Shown here piece after piece: positions 45,366-53,240 of a stretch of DNA of 64,000 nt. Location of the stretch: positions 62,001 to 126,000 of the forward strand of contig JHWZ01000003.1 in NCBI GenBank assembly GCA_000687695.1. Direction: 5' to 3'. The position numbers and the translations under genes were made by a program. The DNA is from Lachnospiraceae bacterium P6B14 (GTDB lineage: Bacteria; Bacillota; Clostridia; Lachnospirales; Lachnospiraceae). Position 1 is the first letter of the stretch. Each line of letters opens with the position of its first letter. The notes beneath the pieces are model-generated. The model was not told where the DNA came from. It saw only the letters and a program-made list of their open reading frames with translations, and ran no database searches.

Positions 45366-45965
45366 ATGACTATCACATGTTTAGACTTGGAAGGTGTTTT
45401 GGTACCTGAGATCTGGATCGCTTTCGCCGAGGCTACGGGGCTTCCGGAGTTAAAGAGGACGACTAGGGACGAGCCTGACTACGATAAGCTGATGAAGTAT
45501 CGTATTGATATTTTACATAAAAACAATCTCGGATTAAAAGAGATTCAGGATACGATAGCAAAGATCGATCCGCTCCCGGGAGCAAAAGAGTTTCTCGATA
45601 AGCTGAGAGCCGAGTGTCAGGTGATCATCTTATCAGACACCTTTACACAGTTCGCCGGTCCTCTGATGGCGAAGCTCGGATATCCGACGATCTTCTGTAA
45701 CACTCTTGAGGTAGCGGATGACGGAACCATCACAGGATACAAAATGAGAGTCGAGAAGTCTAAATATGCAACGGTAAAGGCTCTGCAGTCAATCGGGTTC
45801 GATACGATCGCGAGCGGTGACAGCTTCAACGATCTCGGGATGATCGAAGCAAGCAAGGCAGGATTTTTATTCCGCTCGACAGAGGCGATACAGAAGGAAC
45901 ATCCGGAGCTGCCGGCGTATGAGGAGTACGATGAACTGCTCGCGGCAATACTGAAGGAAATATGA
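45366..45965 (+). CDS. thrH: ThrH-like HAD phosphatase (phosphoserine/homoserine)
   Basis: A 199-residue HAD-family protein beginning MTITCLDLEGVLVPEIWIAFAE, almost the textbook ThrH start, with ILSDTFTQF and GDSFNDLGMI supplying the other HAD motifs. In Pseudomonas ThrH has phosphoserine phosphatase and phosphoserine:homoserine phosphotransferase activity; either is possible here. ATG 45366 has GGAGG five bases upstream. A terminator follows at once. Confidence 0.88.
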   Translation: MTITCLDLEGVLVPEIWIAFAEATGLPELKRTTRDEPDYDKLMKYRIDILHKNNLGLKEIQDTIAKIDPLPGAKEFLDKLRAECQVIILSDTFTQFAGPLMAKLGYPTIFCNTLEVADDGTITGYKMRVEKSKYATVKALQSIGFDTIASGDSFNDLGMIEASKAGFLFRSTEAIQKEHPELPAYEEYDELLAAILKEI

Positions 45966-45996
45966 TAAAAAGCCTTGCGAAAGCAGGGCTTTTTTT
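45966..45996 (+). terminator. Rho-independent terminator after thrH
   Basis: AAAAAGCCTTGC-GAAA-GCAGGGC-TTTTTTT. Confidence 0.85.
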
Positions 45997-46020
45997 GGGT
46001 AAGAAGGAGCAAAGAGTGCT

Positions 46021-46908
46021 GTGAGATTTTTTAGAAAGAACCGTGAAGGATATATAGAAAAAAAGACGCTGATTATCGTACTGCTCATCGTGTGCGTGCT
46101 CATTTTGGGAGAGGCGATATTCCTCTTTGCAATATCGCGAAAGGGTTCGACGCCTGAGCAAACGATAGTGGAGGCGACGGAAGCGCCAACGCCGGAGCCG
46201 ACACCTGAGGATCAGGCCGCCTTCAATCCTGCTGATGATGCAGAAGAAGAGCCAACATCGACCCCTGAGGATGAAGGTAACGGTTTTATGGTGGCAATCG
46301 ATGCCGGTCATCAGAGTCACGGAAACAGCGACACAGAGCCGGTTGGTCCGGGCTCATCCACGAAAAAAGCAAAGGTTTCTGACGGGGCGACGGGATGTTC
46401 CACGGGGGTTCCCGAGTACAAGCTGAATCTCGATGTGGCGAAAAAACTTGAGAGTGAGTTGGTACGCCGGGGCTACAAGGTTTACATGATCCGAAAGAAA
46501 AATGATGTCAACATCTCAAATGTAGAAAGAGCGCAGGCGGCAAACGACAGCGGAGCAGATATCTGCATCCGACTTCACGCTGACGGAGTAGATGACGGCA
46601 GCGCCAGGGGTGCGAGCGCGCTTCATCATTCCGCGGACAATCCGTACAATCCGGAGCTCAGTAAAAAATCAAAGAAGCTGTCTCAGTGTGTTCTCGACGC
46701 GTATTGTGCATTGACCGGGTTTAAAAATCGAGGCCTTTCGGAGAGAGATGATCTGACAGGTACAAACTGGAGTGAGATACCGGTAACACTTTTGGAGATG
46801 GGCTTTATGAGCAACGCGTCCGAGGATGAAAAAATGCAGGATGTCGATTTTCAGTATACTATGGCAAAGGGAATAGCAGATGGTATAGATGCTTATTTCG
46901 GCATCTAA
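46021..46908 (+). CDS. N-acetylmuramoyl-L-alanine amidase (Amidase_3), membrane-anchored
   Basis: A 295-residue protein with one N-terminal TM (about residues 18-40), a Pro/Glu/Thr-rich linker (about 42-85) and an Amidase_3 domain. The zinc ligands sit in IDAGHQ, VPEYKLNL and IRLHADG, and the catalytic Glu in LLEMGFMSN. It cleaves the bond between MurNAc and L-Ala in peptidoglycan outside the cell. The start is GTG 46021, with AAGGAG somewhat distant; no better start is visible. Confidence 0.9.
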   Translation: MRFFRKNREGYIEKKTLIIVLLIVCVLILGEAIFLFAISRKGSTPEQTIVEATEAPTPEPTPEDQAAFNPADDAEEEPTSTPEDEGNGFMVAIDAGHQSHGNSDTEPVGPGSSTKKAKVSDGATGCSTGVPEYKLNLDVAKKLESELVRRGYKVYMIRKKNDVNISNVERAQAANDSGADICIRLHADGVDDGSARGASALHHSADNPYNPELSKKSKKLSQCVLDAYCALTGFKNRGLSERDDLTGTNWSEIPVTLLEMGFMSNASEDEKMQDVDFQYTMAKGIADGIDAYFGI

Positions 46909-46924
46909 AAAATGAGGGGAAAAG

Positions 46925-48913
46925 ATGAAAAAAAGACTAGCTTGTTTTATATCCGTTATGATGGTGTCGGTGATGACACTTTCGGCGTGCGGTTCAGATG
47001 GTATCATCGAGTTTAATCCGGATGCTCCTGCGGACGAAAAAGTATCGGAAGCAGAGGAACAGGAAGAAAAAAGCGACGGAAGCTGGGCTGTATACTGGTA
47101 CCTCTGCGGGTCGGATCTGGAGTCGGAGTACGGATGCGCGACGGACGACATGAATGAAATGATGAGCGTGAAGCTTCCGGAAAATGTAAAGTTCGTTATC
47201 CAGACCGGAGGGGCCTCCACATGGCAAAACGAGGTTATAAGCGGTAAAAAGATCGGTCGTTATGAGTATTCTGGAGAGGAACTGACGCAGATAGAAGAGA
47301 TAAAGCAGGCAAATATGGGAAAGAGCTCCACACTCAGCGACTTCCTTTCCTTCTGCAACGAGAACTATCCTGCCGATCACAAGATAGTCCTGTTTTGGGA
47401 TCACGGTGGCGGGTCCACAATGGGTGTTGCCCAGGATGAAAACTTTGATCTGGATATGCTGTCTTTACCGGAGATGAGAAAGGCATTTGAGGAGACCTGT
47501 GAGGTCAGCGCGGAGAATCCGCCATATGACATGGTGGCGTTTGATACCTGTCTGATGGCGACTGTCGACGTCGCGAATATTTTTAAGGATGTAGCGAAAT
47601 ACCTGGTCGCAAGTGAGGAGACCGAGCCTGAAATCGGATGGAGTTATGACGGTTGGATACAGGCTTTGGCGGATGATACTACGATCTCACTTCCCGAGCT
47701 CGGGAAGGTTATCTGTGATACATATTATAAGGCTTGTGAGGAGAGAGATTATGATGACGAGGCTACATTGTCAGTGACTGATCTTTCAAAGACCGATACG
47801 CTACTGGCGGCCTATAATAAGCTTGGTGATGAGGCGCTGGTCAACGTGGTAAGCGACGAATCTTTTGCGGGTAAGTTTTCGCGTGCAGCGAAGAAAACGG
47901 AAAACTACGGCGGCAATACAAAGAACAGCGGATACTCGGACATGGCTGACATGGGGGATCTCGTGAAGCATGCGAAGGAAATACTTCCGAACAGTTCGCA
48001 GGAGGTTTTGGATGCGATTAAGGATGCTGTGGTCTATCAGGTAAAAGGAAAGTTCAAGTCGCATGCGAACGGGCTTTCATGCTACATCAGCTACTCCAAC
48101 GACAAAGATAAGCTGAAGGATTACATAAAAGCATCCGGAACAGAGGCGTTTAACCATTTTTATACCTACAAGGTAACTGACGATCTGAGCCAAAAAGGTT
48201 ACGAGTACGTGTCCGCTCTTCTGGGCGGCGAGGACTTCGAAATAGAGGAGCATTTCGACATCAGCTCACTCGAGGACAAGGCATTAAAAATAGTCGACGG
48301 CAGCACTGCCGTATTAAAGATCGGCAAGAAAAATGCCGAGCAGTTGGCTGATGTAAGCTACGAACTTCTCATGGCGCTCGATGACGGTGAGACATTCGTG
48401 AGCCTCGGGGCAGCGGGAACTCCGGATGATATTGATGCCGACTGGGAAAAGGGTATTTTTAAGGACAATTTCAGAGGCATGTGGGGAGCCATCGACGGCA
48501 ATCTGGTCTTCATGGAGCTGGTAGTTTGCAACGATGATTATACACTGTATCAGGTTCCGATCAAGTTAAACGGTGAGGAGACATTTTTAGCGGTTGCATG
48601 TGACAACGCGTCACATGAGTTCGCGATACTGGGAGCGCATGATGAGCTGGAACACGGAGTCGCGCCGAAGTCTGTTACAAAGCTTAAGGCCGGAGATAAG
48701 GTGACACCGATACTTTTTATGATGAATAAGGATGATGTTCAGGAGTTCGAGATGGACACATTTAAGGTGACGGAGGATACGACCTTTGCGGAGGAGGAGC
48801 TTGGTGACGGCAAATACGCGATCCTATTCGAGATGACGGGGACGGATGGGAAGTACGCCATGTCGGATGTGGAAGTATTTGAGGTCAAAAACGGCGTGAT
48901 GGAATATCTGTGA
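46925..48913 (+). CDS. Clostripain-family (C11) cysteine peptidase lipoprotein
   Basis: A 662-residue secreted protein. The signal peptide ends in a lipobox (LSACGSD), so it is probably lipid-anchored. The catalytic dyad is visible: His in VLFWDHGGGS and Cys in VAFDTCLMA, the arrangement of C11 peptidases, which cut after Arg/Lys or act in processing. The C-terminal half (about residues 420-662) is beta-rich and not recognised. It follows the amidase gene by 16 bases, probably in one operon. Confidence 0.9.
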   Translation: MKKRLACFISVMMVSVMTLSACGSDGIIEFNPDAPADEKVSEAEEQEEKSDGSWAVYWYLCGSDLESEYGCATDDMNEMMSVKLPENVKFVIQTGGASTWQNEVISGKKIGRYEYSGEELTQIEEIKQANMGKSSTLSDFLSFCNENYPADHKIVLFWDHGGGSTMGVAQDENFDLDMLSLPEMRKAFEETCEVSAENPPYDMVAFDTCLMATVDVANIFKDVAKYLVASEETEPEIGWSYDGWIQALADDTTISLPELGKVICDTYYKACEERDYDDEATLSVTDLSKTDTLLAAYNKLGDEALVNVVSDESFAGKFSRAAKKTENYGGNTKNSGYSDMADMGDLVKHAKEILPNSSQEVLDAIKDAVVYQVKGKFKSHANGLSCYISYSNDKDKLKDYIKASGTEAFNHFYTYKVTDDLSQKGYEYVSALLGGEDFEIEEHFDISSLEDKALKIVDGSTAVLKIGKKNAEQLADVSYELLMALDDGETFVSLGAAGTPDDIDADWEKGIFKDNFRGMWGAIDGNLVFMELVVCNDDYTLYQVPIKLNGEETFLAVACDNASHEFAILGAHDELEHGVAPKSVTKLKAGDKVTPILFMMNKDDVQEFEMDTFKVTEDTTFAEEELGDGKYAILFEMTGTDGKYAMSDVEVFEVKNGVMEYL

Positions 48914-48940
48914 AAATAGTGTGAAAAATGAGATTTTTGC

Positions 48941-48969
48941 TTGCATAATACGAGAGTGTGTGGTATAGT
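48941..48969 (+). promoter_or_regulatory. SigA-type promoter for the small gene at 49031
   Basis: TTGCAT (48941-48946), 17-bp spacer, TATAGT (48964-48969). Confidence 0.7.
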
Positions 48970-49030
48970 TAGGGTGGAACTATAGGCAGGTCATGGATGA
49001 CCTAAGTACAATATCAAAGGAGTGATAGCT

Positions 49031-49360
49031 ATGGGACATGGAATGGATATCAGCTCACTGAATACGTTTAATCCGACCTCTGCTTTGTTCAGTTCGTCGA
49101 ACAGTGCATTGAAGAACTCTTCGAACAGTTGGATGACGGGACTCACTGATCTGAAGATGATCCAGAGCGGAACTTACAAAAGAGCTTTGCATAGTGTTTA
49201 TGACAAGCAGGATAAGGATACAGTAAAGAAGTCTGTATCGGATGCTATCTCGACAGATGCCGAGAAAACTATTCAGAGCTGGAAGGATGACGAGTTGGAT
49301 GCAAAAGAGATCGCTCGTCAGCTCAATTCGGCAGGCAGCAATTTTAACGAGCTGTTCTAG
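49031..49360 (+). CDS. Uncharacterised 109-residue soluble protein
   Basis: A small Ser/Asn-rich protein without signal peptide, TM or known motif: an N-terminal low-complexity region (about residues 1-35) then a helical part (LKMIQSGTYKRALHSVYDKQ...NSAGSNFNELF). It has its own good promoter, AAAGGAG before ATG 49031 and a strong stem-loop after it, so it is a real monocistronic gene. Function unknown. Confidence 0.75.
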   Translation: MGHGMDISSLNTFNPTSALFSSSNSALKNSSNSWMTGLTDLKMIQSGTYKRALHSVYDKQDKDTVKKSVSDAISTDAEKTIQSWKDDELDAKEIARQLNSAGSNFNELF

Positions 49361-49411
49361 CCTACATCTCTGCGGAACCGTAAACCGGGAGGAAAGTTTT
49401 TGAAACCTAGA

Positions 49412-49440
49412 TGTGAGGGCGCGTTTCTTACGCGCCCTCA
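49412..49440 (+). terminator. GC-rich stem-loop after the small gene
   Basis: TGAGGGCGCGT-TTCTT-ACGCGCCCTCA, very stable but without a T-run, so it may be an RNA-stabilising end or an imperfect terminator. Confidence 0.5.
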
Positions 49441-49460
49441 TGTAGCGTTCGGAGAGTATT

Positions 49461-50255
49461 ATGAGACGAGTTTTTGTACCGCCCGAGCAGGTCGGAGACG
49501 GACAGATCACCATTTACGGTGATGATGTCAAGCATATGCGGGATGTCCTTCGGATGAAGGAGGGGGATCATATCACCGCGACCTGTGGCCGTGGCACCGA
49601 CTATCACTGCGAGATATCGAAGATAGCGGATGACGAGATCACATTGTCCGTAATCGATCAGGAAGCAGATGCCTCGGAGCTTCCCGTAAGGATCAGCCTC
49701 TATCAGGCGCTCCCAAAGGGGGACAAGTTAGAACTTGTGATCCAAAAGGCGGTTGAACTCGGCGTGTACGAGGTGATCCCTGTGCGTACCGTCAGATGCG
49801 TCGTAAAGCTCGATGATGCCAAGGCTGCAAAAAAGCAGGCCCGCTGGCAAAAGATATCCGAGGAAGCAGCCAAGCAGAGCGGCAGGGGGATAGTCCCGGA
49901 GGTTCTGCCTGTGATGGATTTTAAGGACGCGTTAAAAAGGGCGTCAGCCTGCGAACATGTACTGATACCTTATGAGCTGTGTGATGACTACTCACTGACA
50001 GACAGATTGCGCGAGAGTATATGTGGAAAACCAGAGGGTCCTGATAAGCATGACGGAGCGGGTTCATCGGAAAAGAGTATAGCAGTATTCATCGGATCCG
50101 AGGGCGGATTTGAAAGAAGCGAGGTTGAACTCGTAAAGGAAAACGGTGGCGAGGAGATCTCACTCGGCCACAGGATACTTCGCACGGAGACAGCTGCCAT
50201 CGCAGTGCTTGCACACCTGATGTTGACCATAGAGGCGGCGGGCGTGAGTGTATGA
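49461..50255 (+). CDS. rsmE: 16S rRNA m3U1498 methyltransferase RsmE
   Basis: A 264-residue SPOUT methyltransferase: the N-terminal PUA-like domain (MRRVFVPPEQ...HMRDVLRMKEGD) and the knotted catalytic core with FIGSEGGFERSEVE and SLGHRILRTETAAIAVL. It methylates N3 of U1498 in 16S rRNA. A polar insertion (about residues 190-210) enlarges it slightly. The gene stands about 60 bases before the cysteine desulfurase. Confidence 0.95.
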   Translation: MRRVFVPPEQVGDGQITIYGDDVKHMRDVLRMKEGDHITATCGRGTDYHCEISKIADDEITLSVIDQEADASELPVRISLYQALPKGDKLELVIQKAVELGVYEVIPVRTVRCVVKLDDAKAAKKQARWQKISEEAAKQSGRGIVPEVLPVMDFKDALKRASACEHVLIPYELCDDYSLTDRLRESICGKPEGPDKHDGAGSSEKSIAVFIGSEGGFERSEVELVKENGGEEISLGHRILRTETAAIAVLAHLMLTIEAAGVSV

Positions 50256-50316
50256 AGCAGATAAGGTTATAAATCAGAAAAACAGAAAAGAATAGTTTTT
50301 GGGGTTTGAGAAACAA

Positions 50317-51486
50317 ATGGAAGCATATTTAGACAACGCGGCAACGACCAGAGTGCTGCTCGAGGTAGCTGAACTGGTTAAAAAGGTGATGACGGAGGAT
50401 TATGGAAATCCGTCATCGCTCCATACAAAGGGCTTTGCCGCTGAGCAGTATATCCGCGGGGCTTTGGATGATATATCACGCACACTGAAGGTGGATCCGT
50501 CGACCATTGTGTTTACTTCAGGCGGTACGGAGAGCAACAATCAGGCGCTCATCGGTTCAGCACTTGCCAACAAAAGAAGAGGCAAGCATATCATAACCAC
50601 GGCATTTGAGCACGCTTCCGTAGCGGAGCCTCTTATCTATCTCGAGCAGATGGGCTTCGAAGTGACATTTTTACCGGTTGAGAGTGACGGAAAAGTATCA
50701 CCGGAAACACTGAAGGATGCTCTCAGGAATGATACCATCTTGGTTTCAGTCATGATGGTAAACAATGAGATCGGAGTAGTGCAGGATCTGCAGACTCTGG
50801 TAAAGATTGTAAAATCATATAACCCCGAGATCATTTTTCATACGGATGCCATACAGGCATATGGAAAGCTGGAACTGCATCCGAAAAAACTCGGAGTCGA
50901 CTTGATGAGCGTGAGCGGTCACAAGCTTCATGGTCCGAAGGGTACGGGATTTCTTTATATCGCTGAGGCAAACACGAAACTTCACCCGTATATTCATGGC
51001 GGACATCAGCAAAAGAATCGTCGTTCGGGAACCGAAAACGTTCCCGGTATAGCAGGACTCGGTATGGCTGCGCAGCTTGCCTATGATGATTATCAGTATA
51101 AATATAAAAACGTTTCCGAGCTTAGTGAAGATTTCATTCGTGATCTGAAAAAGATCGAAGGTGTGGTCATAAACGCCAGACCGGAGGGTAAGTCGAAAAC
51201 GGAGTTCAGCCCGTATATCATCAGTGCCGGTATCGAAGGGATCAAGTCGGAGGTGCTGTTACATGCGCTTGAAGATAAGGGTGTTTATGTTTCATCAGGA
51301 TCTGCCTGTTCCTCGAACCATCCCGGTTTAAGTGACACGTTAAGTGCTATCGGTGTCGACAAATCGTTGCTTGATTCGACCATACGCTTCAGTCTCTCGC
51401 GATTTACCACCCGCGAGGAGATAGACTACACCATTGCCAGTTTGCAGACCTTGCTGCCGACGCTTCGGCGGTTTACCAAGAGGTGA
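50317..51486 (+). CDS. Cysteine desulfurase (NifS/IscS family), ThiI partner
   Basis: A 389-residue PLP enzyme: YLDNAATTRV, the PLP-Lys in SVSGHKLHGPKGTGFLYI, HGGHQQKNRRSGTEN and the sulfur-carrying Cys in SSGSACSSNHPG. It passes sulfur from cysteine to acceptors. Position just upstream of thiI suggests the NifZ role of feeding sulfur for tRNA 4-thiouridine. The start ATG 50317 has a weak site (GGGG at -20 to -17). Confidence 0.93.
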   Translation: MEAYLDNAATTRVLLEVAELVKKVMTEDYGNPSSLHTKGFAAEQYIRGALDDISRTLKVDPSTIVFTSGGTESNNQALIGSALANKRRGKHIITTAFEHASVAEPLIYLEQMGFEVTFLPVESDGKVSPETLKDALRNDTILVSVMMVNNEIGVVQDLQTLVKIVKSYNPEIIFHTDAIQAYGKLELHPKKLGVDLMSVSGHKLHGPKGTGFLYIAEANTKLHPYIHGGHQQKNRRSGTENVPGIAGLGMAAQLAYDDYQYKYKNVSELSEDFIRDLKKIEGVVINARPEGKSKTEFSPYIISAGIEGIKSEVLLHALEDKGVYVSSGSACSSNHPGLSDTLSAIGVDKSLLDSTIRFSLSRFTTREEIDYTIASLQTLLPTLRRFTKR

Positions 51487-51564
51487 CGAGACACATCCCT
51501 CACTGGACATGTTTAAACTACCCTCGCGCGACAGATAACCAAGATAGTATACAGCCGCGCGAGG
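51486..51564. repeat. Inverted repeats abutting hairpin copy 3
   Basis: CCTCGCGCG (51522-51530) pairs with CGCGCGAGG (51556-51564). Bases 51486-51501 (ACGAGACACATCCCTC) are nearly the reverse complement of 51583-51597 inside copy 3, so the two pairings compete. GAGACACATCC also occurs in copy 1, suggesting a truncated, oppositely oriented copy. Confidence 0.6.
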
Positions 51565-51690
51565 ACAGTTTGGTTTTCCAACGAGGGATGTGTCGTAAGC
51601 GTCGGTGCGTAGGCAGCGTATTTTGCTGCCATGCACCGCTACGCTTACGAAAAAAGCGAAAGCGTGCCCGAGTGGAAACCAAAGCTGTCC
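51563..51690 (+). repeat. Long covarying hairpin element, copy 3
   Basis: Outer arms GGACAG-TTTGG-TTTCCA and TGGAAACCAAAG-CTGTCC pair. The core (51593-51650) has TCGTAAGCGT/ACGCTTACGA, CGGTGC/GCACCG and an apical GGCAGC/GCTGCC around GTATTTT. It shares the unpaired strings GATGTGTC and AAAAAAGCGAAAGCGTGCC with copy 1. Confidence 0.85.
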
Positions 51691-51731
51691 GGGAGCGGCG
51701 GGTAACAAAGAGGCTAACAAAGGAGTTTATT

Positions 51732-52916
51732 ATGGCATCAACATACTTAGTAAAATACGCCGAGATCGGCATCAAGGGCAAGAACAGATATAAATTCGAG
51801 GACGCTCTGGTTCATCGCGTCATAGAGCGTTTGGATCGTGTAGACGGTAAGTTTCGCGTGCAAAAAGAGCAGGGAAGGATCCTCGTAGAGGCTCTTTCGG
51901 ATCATGACGAGGAGGAGGCCATCACCGCGCTTACTCACGTGTTCGGCGTGTCTCAGGTATGTCCGGTTTCGGAGATCGTCGACAGAGACTTTGGTCATAT
52001 CTGTGAAGCTTTGGTAGAGCATATCAAAGCGAGACTGGGTGATACACCGTTTACCTTCAAGGCATTTGCAAAAAGAAGTGACAAATCCTATCCGATGGAG
52101 AGTCCTGAGATAGCGATAGAAGCAGGTGACTATATCATCAATCACATCGATACGGCTAAGGTCGATCTGCATAATCCGGAGTATAAAGTCTTTATCGAGA
52201 TCAGACGTGCGGCGTACGTCTATATCTCGGGATACCCCGGAGTCGGCGGTATGCCTGTGGGCACCGCAGGAAAAGCGATGCTCCTTCTCTCAGGAGGTAT
52301 CGATTCACCGGTCGCAGGCTATCGCATAGCAAAGCGCGGTGTAAACATCGACGCGACATATTTCCATGCACCGCCGTATACATCGGAGCGTGCAAAACAG
52401 AAGGTAGTTGATCTCGCCCGTATAATCAGCGAGTACACCGGACCTATCACGCTTCACGTGGTGAACTTCACCGATATTCAGATGGCAATATATGAAAACT
52501 GTCCGCATGACGAGCTTACCATCATCATGCGCAGATATATGATGCAGATCGCTGAGACCATAGCAAGAAAAAGGGACTGTCTGGCGTTGGTTACAGGTGA
52601 GAGTATAGCGCAGGTGGCGAGTCAGACTTTACAGAGCCTGGCTGCAACGGATGCCGTGTGCGGTATGCCCGTGTTCAGGCCGCTCATCGCCATGGACAAA
52701 CAGGAGATAGTCGAGGAGTCACAGAGGATAGGCGCTTATGAAACCTCGATCCAGCCGTATGAGGACTGCTGCACGATCTTTGTCGCAAAGCATCCCGTGA
52801 CCAAGCCGAAAATAGATCAGATAGAAGAGAGTGAAAAAGCGCTTACAAAAATAATGCCCCCGCTTTTGGCAGAGGCATTAGATACTGTCGAAGTATTGAA
52901 AATCAATCCACGATGA
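51732..52916 (+). CDS. thiI: tRNA 4-thiouridine synthase ThiI
   Basis: A 394-residue protein: an N-terminal ferredoxin-like/THUMP domain (LVKYAEIGIKGKNRYKFEDALV...FKAFAKRSDKSYP) and an adenylating PP-loop domain with LLLSGGIDSPVAGY and EDCCTIFVAKHP. It installs sulfur at U8 of tRNA and supports thiamine synthesis. The rhodanese domain of enterobacterial ThiI is absent, as usual in Firmicutes, where a dedicated desulfurase (the upstream gene) supplies sulfur. AAAGGAG precedes ATG 51732. Confidence 0.96.
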   Translation: MASTYLVKYAEIGIKGKNRYKFEDALVHRVIERLDRVDGKFRVQKEQGRILVEALSDHDEEEAITALTHVFGVSQVCPVSEIVDRDFGHICEALVEHIKARLGDTPFTFKAFAKRSDKSYPMESPEIAIEAGDYIINHIDTAKVDLHNPEYKVFIEIRRAAYVYISGYPGVGGMPVGTAGKAMLLLSGGIDSPVAGYRIAKRGVNIDATYFHAPPYTSERAKQKVVDLARIISEYTGPITLHVVNFTDIQMAIYENCPHDELTIIMRRYMMQIAETIARKRDCLALVTGESIAQVASQTLQSLAATDAVCGMPVFRPLIAMDKQEIVEESQRIGAYETSIQPYEDCCTIFVAKHPVTKPKIDQIEESEKALTKIMPPLLAEALDTVEVLKINPR

Positions 52917-53139
52917 ATGGCTTCAGCTTTTCAACTATCTCATCGAGATTTCCGTCTTCGCTGTGGATATTAAGCTCGATCGGCTTAGAAAGATCCAGGC
53001 TGAAGATACCCATGATCGATTTAGCATCGATGACATAACGACCGGAAACCAGGTCAAACTCGGCATTGTACTTTGCAACCTCGTTGACGAAATCCTTTAC
53101 TTTGTCGATAGAATTCAGTGATACATTAACTGTCTTCAT
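52903..53139 (-). CDS. HPr-like protein lacking the phosphorylatable histidine
   Basis: A 78-residue protein aligned over its length with HPr. The His15 region (GIHARPA in HPr) reads SIDKVKD, so both His15 and Arg17 are lost and PTS phosphotransfer is not expected. The Ser46 site is kept (DAKSIMGIFSL). This pattern resembles Crh, which keeps only the regulatory serine for catabolite control. GGAGG precedes ATG 53139. The 3' end overlaps thiI by 14 bases, convergent. Confidence 0.82.
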   Translation of the reverse strand: MKTVNVSLNSIDKVKDFVNEVAKYNAEFDLVSGRYVIDAKSIMGIFSLDLSKPIELNIHSEDGNLDEIVEKLKPFIVD

Positions 53140-53182
53140 GTATAATCCCTCCTTGTGGGTTTGCTTTCATTAATACTGTTTA

Positions 53183-53211
53183 ATGATAGTAAAAACCGAA
53201 CGAAAAGTCAA
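53183..53211 (-). promoter_or_regulatory. SigA-type promoter for the HPr-like gene
   Basis: On the minus strand TTGACT, 17-bp spacer, TATCAT. Confidence 0.65.
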
Positions 53212-53240
53212 GGGGTAAAACGAAAAAAATGGAGTGAAAG

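Noticed and set aside
51483-51731. In-frame 83-codon N-terminal extension of ThiI
   Set aside because: The extension is translated from the hairpin element; ThiI homology begins at the ATG with AAAGGAG at 51732.
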